Notes under the pieces: model-generated
Database searches by the model: none
What the model was told of the DNA's origin: nothing
What the model saw: the letters and a program-made list of their open reading frames with translations, nothing else
Source of the DNA: JADGHX01 sp040255575
GTDB taxonomy: Bacteria; Pseudomonadota; Gammaproteobacteria; Steroidobacterales; Steroidobacteraceae
Direction: 5' to 3'
Length of the DNA stretch: 13,211 nt
Assembly (NCBI GenBank): GCA_040255575.1
Contig: JBDZVF010000146.1
Span: 1 to 13,211, forward strand
Position numbers and translations under genes: made by a program
Shown: positions 6,497 through 11,852 of the stretch, in pieces
Position numbering within the stretch: the stretch's first letter is position 1
Layout of the letters: each line of letters starts with the position of its first letter

Positions 6497-6519
6497 TATC
6501 TAACTTACGGGAGATAAGG
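6494..6519 (+). promoter_or_regulatory. Inverted repeat at the operon start, likely operator or RBS hairpin
   Basis: ccttatct (6494-6501) and agataagg (6512-6519) are perfect 8-base arms around a 10-base spacer, and the right arm ends one base before the ATG at 6521. The ribosome site GGGAG (6509-6513) spans the spacer and the right arm. As DNA it would suit a dimeric repressor overlapping the -10 region and start point. As RNA, if transcription starts upstream, it would partly hide the ribosome site. Either way it is placed for autoregulation by one of the HTH proteins encoded just downstream. Confidence 0.6.
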
Positions 6520-6520
6520 C

Positions 6521-6817
6521 ATGAGTAACGAAGACAAGTTTTTATGGCTGAGAAGGCGCTTGGACGCCATCATTCAGCTTCTCCTTGAGAATGGTGACGG
6601 CGCGGCGAAGTCCGTGACCGACAAGATCGGCCGACTGCTCGACATGGGCTTCACGCCGGCCGAGACTGCGAAGATCGTCGGCAAGCCGACCAAGTACGTT
6701 TGGACCATCGCAGGAAGAAGGCAGGCGAAGGGCGCCCCCGGCAAGAAGGCGAAAGCGAAGAAGCAACCCGTCCCCGTCGAGCCCGGGGCTGACGCTTCGG
6801 TCGGAGAAGTGACGTGA
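6521..6817 (+). CDS. Small sigma-70 region-4-like HTH protein (operon gene 1)
   Basis: A 98-residue protein from ATG 6521, with GGGAG 7 bases upstream. Residues 6-24 form an amphipathic helix (KFLWLRRRLDAIIQLLLE), and residues 36-66 the HTH (IGRLLDMGFTPAETAKIVGK, then a recognition helix before AGRRQAK). From residue 68 comes a Lys/Ala/Pro-rich tail (GKKAKAKK) ending acidic. The HTH resembles sigma-70 region 4, but the protein lacks the other sigma regions, so it is probably a DNA-binding subunit and not a sigma factor. It is the first of three genes with the same plan. Its stop codon overlaps the GTG start of the next gene by four bases (GTGA). A fragment of a paralogue lies inverted upstream. 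Confidence 0.85.
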   Translation: MSNEDKFLWLRRRLDAIIQLLLENGDGAAKSVTDKIGRLLDMGFTPAETAKIVGKPTKYVWTIAGRRQAKGAPGKKAKAKKQPVPVEPGADASVGEVT

Positions 6818-7161
6818 TTGGCGCGACGGACGAGAACACACGCCTTCTGCGAATCATCGTGAAACTGTTATCGCTACAGCTCACGTCGGCCGAGATCGCT
6901 CGCCCCGACCGCGAGCGCAATCAACGTGAGCGCATCAAGCTGCTCTACCTCGCGGGCTTCAGCGCTGCAGAGATCGCGGACATCCTCGCAACGACGTCGG
7001 GCACCGTGAGTGTTGCGCTGGTGCCGATTCGTCGCGAGATCGAAGCCAAGAAGGGCGGGACAAAAGCGGCAAAGAAGACGAGCGGCAAACCGAAGCCCGC
7101 CAAGAACAAGACTGCTCCGCTGCTGGGTGTTGACGATCCGGCAGCAGGTGGCGAAGCGTAA
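6814..7161 (+). CDS. Small sigma-70 region-4-like HTH protein (operon gene 2)
   Basis: A 115-residue protein from GTG 6814, with GGAG 7 bases upstream inside gene 1. Residues 9-24 form a helix (TRLLRIIVKLLSLQL). Residues 40-74 hold the clearest HTH of the three: RIKLLYLAGFSAAEIADILA, then TTSGTVSVALVPIRREI, closely like sigma-70 region 4 and LuxR-type HTHs. Residues 76-100 are a Lys/Ala/Pro tail reminiscent of histone H1-like or AlgP-type tails, which bind DNA without sequence preference. The start overlap with gene 1 indicates coupled translation and probably a fixed ratio between the two. The product likely works as a complex with its neighbours; its regulatory target is unknown. Confidence 0.88.
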   Translation: MIGATDENTRLLRIIVKLLSLQLTSAEIARPDRERNQRERIKLLYLAGFSAAEIADILATTSGTVSVALVPIRREIEAKKGGTKAAKKTSGKPKPAKNKTAPLLGVDDPAAGGEA

Positions 7162-7189
7162 GTGCAATAAAATAGGAAAGGAGTCGAAC

Positions 7190-7531
7190 TTGAACGCTGC
7201 GAAGGCGAAGGGTGATGTCCTCGATGACATCAATGAGAAGTTAGGCGGGGTGCTGGGATTTCTGGCTGTCCGCGAGTTGAAGGGCGACGTGAACAAGATG
7301 CTGCCGCGCCTCAAGGAGATGGGGCTCAGTAACAAGATGATGGCGCTCATCACAGGGCTCACGGAGAACGCCATCGCTATCCGGTTCTCGCGCCTGAAGA
7401 AGCCGGCCCCGAAGAAAGGCTCTAAGCCGAAGGTAAAGAGCAAGGTAAGCAACAAGGCGGCGAGTGCTCCGACAATCGATGCCGTTTCGCCCGTGGATGG
7501 GGCGCTGCAGTCATCAGTGACGCCAGAGTAG
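7190..7531 (+). CDS. Small HTH-like protein with basic tail (operon gene 3)
   Basis: A 113-residue protein; I place the start at TTG 7190 because AAAGGAG ends 6 bases before it and the upstream open frame overlaps gene 2 in another phase. Residues 9-33 give an N-terminal helix pair (DVLDDINEKLGGVLGFLAVR). Residues 36-67 form a divergent HTH, KMLPRLKEMGLSNKMMALIT followed by GLTENAIAIRFSRLKK, and residues 69-90 a Lys/Pro/Ser tail. The layout copies genes 1 and 2, although sequence identity is low. The rare TTG start may keep its level below that of gene 2. Gene 4 begins 7 bases after its stop. Confidence 0.8.
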   Translation: MNAAKAKGDVLDDINEKLGGVLGFLAVRELKGDVNKMLPRLKEMGLSNKMMALITGLTENAIAIRFSRLKKPAPKKGSKPKVKSKVSNKAASAPTIDAVSPVDGALQSSVTPE

Positions 7532-7538
7532 TTACTGA

Positions 7539-8357
7539 ATGGCGACGAACCCGAAGGTGCGAGCCGCCTTGGTTGCCAAGACGGGGTGGAGCAAGCAGAC
7601 GTTGTCTGCAAACGTGCAGAAGAAAAAGAAGCTCACATTGATGAGCACGCCGGAAGCGGTCTGCGTGCTAGCCCACGAACACGGCGTGCCAGTGGATAAG
7701 TTCATCGACGCCGAGGAGCGAGCTCGAGTGCGTTTGCTGCTGCAGCATGCCGCGCCATCGCCAGCGCCGGTTGTTAAAGCAGCCGCGAGGAGCAAGGCGA
7801 CAACTGAGCGGTTGATCCGTTTCCCGAGCGAGTTCAAAACCACGAACCCTCTCTTACCGTCGGCGAAACTGAACGAGGCGAAGGAGATGGCCGCGATCTT
7901 TCCGGTGCTCTACGTGCTGGAGAACTCGATCCGAGACCTGATCCTACGAGTGATGCACGACAGGCACGGCGCTGATTGGTGGAATACGCAGCTAACTTCT
8001 GGCAATGCGAACCAGGTCAGGCAGAAGGCCTTGGGCCGTATGTCCTCGCAGGAGAAGCGCCACTTCTGGCACCAACGAAGGGGCTCTCACCCGATCGACT
8101 ACGTCGATCTGCCGGACCTTGGGATCATCATCCAAGCCAAGCAGAATGAGTTTATTCCGAGCATCATTCCTGACCGCGAATGGTTCCTGCACATGATGCG
8201 CGAGCTGGAGCCGTCACGGAACGTCGTGTGCCACATGAACCCCCTTGAAAAGGGGAACCTCGATGACGTGAGGAGTTGGGCACGGAAATGGGAGAACACG
8301 ATGAAAGCCGCCAACGCCAAAGGCGCGATTCCGGCTCCGGCCGCCGTGCCTACGTGA
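7539..8357 (+). CDS. Swt1-type HEPN domain protein, probable RNase effector (operon gene 4)
   Basis: A 272-residue protein from ATG 7539. Residues 1-70 form an N-terminal helical domain (ALVAKTGWSKQTLSANVQ; VCVLAHEHGVPVDKFI) of a type I associate with Swt1-like HEPN proteins. Residues 71-110 are a basic linker. The HEPN domain covers about 112-255: MAAIFPVLYVLENSIRDLIL holds the conserved Glu-Asn of helix 1; the segment HPIDYVDLPDLGIIIQAKQ is typical of the Swt1 group; and SRNVVCHMNPL carries R227-x4-H232, the RX4-6H motif that forms the active site of HEPN ribonucleases. All key residues are present, so the enzyme is probably active. In other HEPN systems activity is held off by a partner; here the three upstream HTH proteins are the obvious candidates. 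No strong ribosome site is visible, so translation probably depends on coupling with gene 3. Confidence 0.9.
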   Translation: MATNPKVRAALVAKTGWSKQTLSANVQKKKKLTLMSTPEAVCVLAHEHGVPVDKFIDAEERARVRLLLQHAAPSPAPVVKAAARSKATTERLIRFPSEFKTTNPLLPSAKLNEAKEMAAIFPVLYVLENSIRDLILRVMHDRHGADWWNTQLTSGNANQVRQKALGRMSSQEKRHFWHQRRGSHPIDYVDLPDLGIIIQAKQNEFIPSIIPDREWFLHMMRELEPSRNVVCHMNPLEKGNLDDVRSWARKWENTMKAANAKGAIPAPAAVPT

Positions 8358-8424
8358 GAGCTACTCGGTTCGCCGATCTCCGGGTGACTTCCGTTTACGT
8401 GGTGTGTCCAATCCGGCCGATCTT

Positions 8425-8946
8425 TTACGCCGAACGTCTAAGGGGTGTGGGTACGCGCTGAGTACGCAGCTGATCGAGATAGTCGGCCCACGCCTGCATC
8501 ATCCTGCGGCGATCAGAGAGGCGCTGTGCTCTAATGTATGCGCCGCGCACTTCGTCACGCTCGGCGTGAGCGAGCTGCAGTTCGATAACTTCCGGGCTCC
8601 AGCCTTGCTCGTTGAGGCATGTGGACGCCATTGACCGGAAGCCGTGACCGGTCATCTCGTCGCCTGGGAATCCAAGCCGGCGGAGCGAGGAGTTGATGGT
8701 GTTCTCGCTGATGAGCCGGCCGGCGTTCACTGCCGACGGAAGACGTGCGCCATTCCGCGCGCTCCAGATCGAACTCGCTCCATTCGGCCTTGCGCAGCTC
8801 GCTCGGTCGTACGAAGACGAGCGGGGCAAGCTTCAGCGCGCATTCGGTCGGTTTGGATTGACGAGCAGATACAGCCCGCCACCGTCAAACAGCTTTAAAG
8901 GCTTCTCCGACGCCTTGGCGGCGCGAATTTCGGCTTCTGTCAGCAT
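8425..8946 (-). pseudogene. P4-type tyrosine integrase with two internal deletions
   Basis: From ATG 8946 the frame begins MLTEAEIRAAKASEKPLKLF, then DGGGLYLLVNPNR, the usual N-terminus of P4-like integrases, and stops soon after. A second piece in another frame reads LKLAPLVFVRPSELRKAEWS, the region of the first catalytic Arg. A third, in the frame ending at 8425, reads SENTINSSLRRLGFPGDEMT, GHGFRSMAST (HxxR motif), then LQLAHAERDEVRGAY with the catalytic Tyr, and a full C-terminus. Intact relatives are about 400 residues; this one retains about 165, lacking roughly 160-190 residues after the N-terminus and about 60 before the third piece. It cannot recombine DNA. It converges with the HEPN gene and lies next to tRNA-Asn, its presumed target. 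Confidence 0.92.
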
Positions 8947-8994
8947 GGGGGTAACAGCAACCGGGGTAGCCGACTTACCCCCGTACTTACCCCC
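8945..8994. repeat. Integrase arm-type repeats (GGGGGTAAGT motif)
   Basis: acttaccccc occurs at 8973-8982 and 8985-8994, 12 bases apart, and the related atgggggtaac lies inverted at 8945-8955 across the integrase start codon. Tandem G5TA motifs just upstream of P4-like integrase genes are commonly seen and are thought to bind the integrase N-terminal domain. Their place between integrase and attachment site supports this. Confidence 0.5.
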
Positions 8995-9055
8995 GGCCGT
9001 GCTAAGCTGTCAATGGACGCCCCGGGATGGTGGCGGTGCGAAAACGGCTTAAATA

Positions 9056-9099
9056 CCAGTGTTTTTCGGCTTTTGCCGGACGTCTTCGGATGACACTGG
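9056..9099 (-). other. Stem-loop array between tRNA-Asn and the integrase
   Basis: Arms ccagtgt (9056-9062) and acactgg (9093-9099) enclose a small cggc-tttt-gccg hairpin (9067-9078). It begins 10 bases after the 3' end of tRNA-Asn on the tRNA's own strand. It could be the tRNA terminator or part of the attachment region; there is no strong T run in the tRNA direction. Confidence 0.35.
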
Positions 9100-9108
9100 A
9101 AGGGTAGA

Positions 9109-9125
9109 TGGCTCCCCGGGTTGGA
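9109..9125 (+). repeat. Proposed right attachment site within the tRNA 3' end
   Basis: These 17 bases (CCA end to T arm) are the intact member of the pair with 2936-2951. The integrase remnant begins 163 bases to the left, the usual distance and side for an element that restored the tRNA end on insertion. Confidence 0.45.
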
Positions 9126-9183
9126 ATCGAACCAACGACCAACGGATTAACAGTCCGACGCTCTACCGCTGAGCTACCGGGGA
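9109..9183 (-). tRNA. tRNA-Asn (anticodon GTT), CCA encoded
   Basis: On the minus strand the 75 bases fold as a complete cloverleaf: acceptor TCCCCGG/CCGGGGA, D stem GCTC/GAGC, anticodon loop CTGTTAA, T stem GTTGG/CCAAC with loop TTCGAAT, discriminator G and encoded CCA. The anticodon GTT gives Asn. The outermost anticodon-stem pair is T-T, where E. coli has a G-T pair; the remaining stem pairs are intact. The 3' half is the proposed integration target. Confidence 0.98.
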
Positions 9184-9426
9184 ACGGGAGGGTTCGCGAG
9201 AGGGCGCGGATTGTCCGGAAGAACGGGCGGAGCGTCAAGCGAATCAACGTCTTTGGCGGGGGCGCCCGCGAGGCGCGCGTCACGAAAGTCGCGCCAAAGC
9301 GTGAGCCGCGCCCCGACTCCGGCAGGCGGTTTGGCACGGGGCGGCGGGGTGGGGCTATAGTCGCGCCCGCACCGTAGAAAACGACGGCCGGCGAATCCCC
9401 GACTTCCCAGGTCTCGAGCTCCTCCG

Positions 9427-10338
9427 ATGTCCGCGAAATCCGTTCTCAACGCGTTCTCGATCGATGTCGAGGACTACTTCCAGGTGGCCGCGCTCGCGCC
9501 GGCGGCGCCGCCGGAGACCTGGCCCACCTGGGAATATCGCGTCGAGCGCAACACCGAGTGCATTCTCGGGCTCCTCGCCGAGCGGAATATCCGCGGCACG
9601 TTTTTCATTCTCGGCTGGTGCGCGGAGCGCTCGCCGGGGCTCGTCCGGCGCATCGCGGCGGCGGGGCATGAGATCGCCTGCCACGGGTACTCGCATCAGC
9701 TCATCTACAAGCAGGGCGAGGCGGCGTTCCGGGAGGAGGCGCGCCGGGCCAAGCATTTCCTGGAAGACACCATTGGCTCGGCCGTTACGGGCTATCGCGC
9801 GGCGAGCTTCTCGATCACGCAGCAGTCGCTGTGGGCGCTGGATGGGCTCATCGATCTCGGGTTCGAGTACGACTCGTCGGTGTTTCCCATCCATCACGAT
9901 CGGTACGGCATTCCGGGCGCGAAGCGCGAGCCGGGGCCCATCACGGCGCCTTCGGGGCGCACGATCGTGGAGTTTCCGATGTCGGCGGCGTCGTTTGGTG
10001 GCGTGCGGGTGCCGGTGTCTGGCGGCGGGTATTTCCGGTTACTGCCGTATGCGGTGACACGGGCGGGGCTACGGCAGATCAATGAGCGTACGGGGCAGCC
10101 GTTTACGTTTTACCTGCATCCGTGGGAGGTGGATCCGGGGCAGCCGCGGTTGAAGGTGAAGTGGTTCTCGCGGTTTCGCCATTACAACAATCTGCACAAG
10201 TGCGAAGGGCGGTTGCGCAGGTTGTTGGGGGAGTTTTCGTTTTCGACGATGCGGGATGTGTTGGAGCACAAGGGGCTGCTGAAGAAGACTGGCGCGGCTG
10301 TTGCCGTGCCAGCGGCGCGGGCTACGGTGCACGCCTGA
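9427..10338 (+). CDS. XrtA/PEP-CTERM system-associated polysaccharide deacetylase
   Basis: A 303-residue cytoplasmic-looking protein from ATG 9427. The NodB fold shows FSIDVEDYFQ (D13 and D16), GHEIACHGYSHQ with the metal-binding H86 and H90, GYRAASFSI (R124), FEYDSSVFP and the closing FYLHPWEVDPGQP with its His at 231. The C-terminal region after residue 240 (HYNNLHKCEGRL) is the extension typical of the deacetylase found with XrtA exosortase and exopolysaccharide clusters. It probably removes acetyl groups from an exopolysaccharide precursor. No other exosortase gene is in the window; the next gene is convergent. The 242 bases between tRNA-Asn and this gene hold no gene; a weak TTGGCA...TATAGT promoter (9331-9361, 19-base spacer) lies there. 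Confidence 0.94.
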   Translation: MSAKSVLNAFSIDVEDYFQVAALAPAAPPETWPTWEYRVERNTECILGLLAERNIRGTFFILGWCAERSPGLVRRIAAAGHEIACHGYSHQLIYKQGEAAFREEARRAKHFLEDTIGSAVTGYRAASFSITQQSLWALDGLIDLGFEYDSSVFPIHHDRYGIPGAKREPGPITAPSGRTIVEFPMSAASFGGVRVPVSGGGYFRLLPYAVTRAGLRQINERTGQPFTFYLHPWEVDPGQPRLKVKWFSRFRHYNNLHKCEGRLRRLLGEFSFSTMRDVLEHKGLLKKTGAAVAVPAARATVHA

Positions 10339-10418
10339 GGAAGACACTGCTCTAGCCGAGCCTGCTGTTTGCGACAGAACGGCTTGCGTGATGTCGCAAA
10401 AGTGTCAGGTTCGCTAAA

Positions 10419-10439
10419 GAGGCGACTCCCGGTCGCCTC
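10419..10439. terminator. GC-rich stem-loop between convergent genes
   Basis: gaggcgac (10419-10426) and gtcgcctc (10432-10439) form a perfect 8-base stem with a 5-base loop. It lies between the stops of the deacetylase and aminotransferase genes and could serve both directions. No long T run follows on either side. Confidence 0.4.
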
Positions 10440-10466
10440 CTAATAAAGATTAGCCACCCATCGCAG

Positions 10467-10529
10467 AGATCAGGTGCCCATCAGATCAGGCGCCCCCATC
10501 AGACCAGGCGCCCAAAGATTCAGGCGCCC
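10467..10529. repeat. Four imperfect copies of agatcaggcgccc
   Basis: Copies at 10467-10479, 10483-10495, 10501-10513 and 10516-10529 differ by one substitution or one inserted base, spaced 15-18 bases apart. They lie just after the aminotransferase stop codon (10551). Confidence 0.85.
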
Positions 10530-10550
10530 GGACCCGGAACGACCAGCGGC

Positions 10551-11756
10551 TCAGGCAGTCTTCGCCACGCGCGACGTCGTCAGCACCTTTCGCATCCGCT
10601 CCAGCGCCTTCTCCAGCGTCTCCATGCTGCACGCGAAGGACAGGCGAATGTGCCCCGGCGCGCCGAAGCCGCCGCCCGGCACCACCGCCACGCCGCCTTC
10701 GTTCAGCAGCAGCTCGGCGAACTCGCCGTCGTCGCGGCAGCCCTGCGCGCTGATGGCCTTCGAGACGTCCGCGAATGCGTAGAATGTGCCGGCGGCCGGC
10801 AGGCAGCTCACACCCGGCAGCGAGTTCAGGCCCGCGACGATGAAGTCGTGGCGCTGCTTGAACGCCTCGGTCATCTTCGCCACGCATTCCTGATCGCCAG
10901 CCAATGCAGCGATGGCTGCCTTCTGCGAAATGCTCGACGCGTTCGACGTGGACTGCCCCTGGATCGTCGACATCGCCGAGATGATTTCCTTCGGGCCGCC
11001 GCAGTACCCGATGCGCCAGCCCGTCATGGCGTACGCCTTCGAGACGCCGTTGATCGTGACGGTGCGCGCGTAAAGCTCCGGCGCGACGGTGAGCAAGCTG
11101 CAGAACGGCTCGCTGCCCCAGTAGATCTTCTCGTACATGTCATCGGTGCCGATGAGGATGCGCGGGTGCTGAACCAGCACGTCCGCAAGCCCGCGCAGCT
11201 CCGCGCGCGTGTAGGCCGCGCCGGTCGGGTTGCAGGGGCTGTTCAGCAGCACGAGCCGCGTCTTCGGCGTGATGGCCGCCGCGAGCTGGCGCGGCGTGAT
11301 CTTGTAGCCCTGCGAGGCGCCGGCGAACGGCATCACCGGCAGGCCATCCGCGAGCAGCACCATGTCGGGGTACGAGACCCAGTAGGGCGCGGGGATGATC
11401 GCTTCGTCACCCGGGTCCAGAGACGCCATGCAGAGGTTGTAAATGGTCTGCTTGGCCCCACTTGAGACCAGAATCTGCGAGCGCTCGTACTTGATCGCGT
11501 TGTCCCGTTCGAACTTCGCGATGATGGCGTCTTTCAGCTCGTTGACCCCATCCACGTTGGTGTAGCGGGTGAAGCCGCTCTGGATCGCGTCGATCCCCGC
11601 TTTCGCGACGTGCGCGGGCGTGTCGAAGTCGGGCTCGCCGGCGCCAAGACCGATGACGTCCTTTCCTTCGGCTTTGAGGCGGGCCGCACGGGCGGTAACA
11701 GCGAGCGTGGGCGAGGGCTTGACGCGCTGGACGCGTCGCGAGACAGATAGAGTCAC
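10551..11756 (-). CDS. Pyridoxal phosphate-dependent class I aminotransferase (aspartate type)
   Basis: A 401-residue protein, full length for the I-beta/I-gamma aspartate aminotransferases. The start is GTG 11756, preceded by AGGT; the protein begins LSVSRRVQRVKPSPTLAVTA as in this family. Visible motifs: GLGAGEPDFDTP (37-47), YTNVDGVNELKDAI, NSPCNPTG (172-179), DDMYEKIYWG with the cofactor-contacting Asp and Tyr (205, 208), and NGVSKAYAMTGWRIGY with the Schiff-base Lys at 240; IRLSFACS near the end holds the carboxylate-binding Arg. It transfers the amino group between aspartate and 2-oxoglutarate in the cytoplasm; some relatives also act on prephenate. It is divergent from uvrB, an arrangement I associate with Gammaproteobacteria. 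Confidence 0.95.
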   Translation of the reverse strand: MTLSVSRRVQRVKPSPTLAVTARAARLKAEGKDVIGLGAGEPDFDTPAHVAKAGIDAIQSGFTRYTNVDGVNELKDAIIAKFERDNAIKYERSQILVSSGAKQTIYNLCMASLDPGDEAIIPAPYWVSYPDMVLLADGLPVMPFAGASQGYKITPRQLAAAITPKTRLVLLNSPCNPTGAAYTRAELRGLADVLVQHPRILIGTDDMYEKIYWGSEPFCSLLTVAPELYARTVTINGVSKAYAMTGWRIGYCGGPKEIISAMSTIQGQSTSNASSISQKAAIAALAGDQECVAKMTEAFKQRHDFIVAGLNSLPGVSCLPAAGTFYAFADVSKAISAQGCRDDGEFAELLLNEGGVAVVPGGGFGAPGHIRLSFACSMETLEKALERMRKVLTTSRVAKTA

Positions 11757-11793
11757 GTAAGACCTGCAGATGGGAAGAGGGAGACGGCGCGCT

Positions 11794-11823
11794 ATATTAC
11801 GCGACCGCCCGCTTCCGAACCAA
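11794..11823 (-). promoter_or_regulatory. Candidate promoter of the aminotransferase
   Basis: On the minus strand TTGGTT (11823-11818) and TAATAT (11799-11794) are 18 bases apart and 38 bases before the GTG start. The AT-rich core tatatta is the only such block in the 96-base divergent spacer, so it may also serve uvrB in the other direction. Confidence 0.35.
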
Positions 11824-11852
11824 CGGACCCGCGTCTTTTGCGAGGATTAACA

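Larger units (their letters stand above)
2936..9125. mobile_element. Decayed integrative element in tRNA-Asn (proposed limits)
   Basis: The right edge is the 3' end of an intact tRNA-Asn gene, with a P4-type integrase remnant pointing away from it about 160 bases inside. This is the standard layout for elements that recombine into tRNA 3' ends. The left edge is proposed from a near-copy of the tRNA 3' end at 2936-2951 in direct orientation. The enclosed genes (TIR protein, AlpA regulator, HTH genes, three-HTH plus HEPN operon) are accessory in type, and several fit a phage- or plasmid-derived defence island. Mobility is lost, because the integrase has large internal deletions and no excisionase or replication gene is visible apart from the AlpA-like regulator. 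The left limit is uncertain: it rests on 16 bases with one gap. Confidence 0.42.

Noticed and set aside
6521..8357. Reading the HTH proteins as true sigma factors
   Set aside because: They match only the region-4 HTH; regions 2 and 3 needed for -10 recognition and core polymerase binding are missing.
9331..9346. Sigma-54 promoter (TGGCACG element) before the polysaccharide deacetylase
   Set aside because: The -24 half is good and XrtA-linked genes can be sigma-54 dependent, but the -12 half lacks the TTGC core.
10650..11465. 271-residue plus-strand frame opposite the aminotransferase
   Set aside because: It is Arg-rich without motifs, while the minus strand shows every aminotransferase signature.
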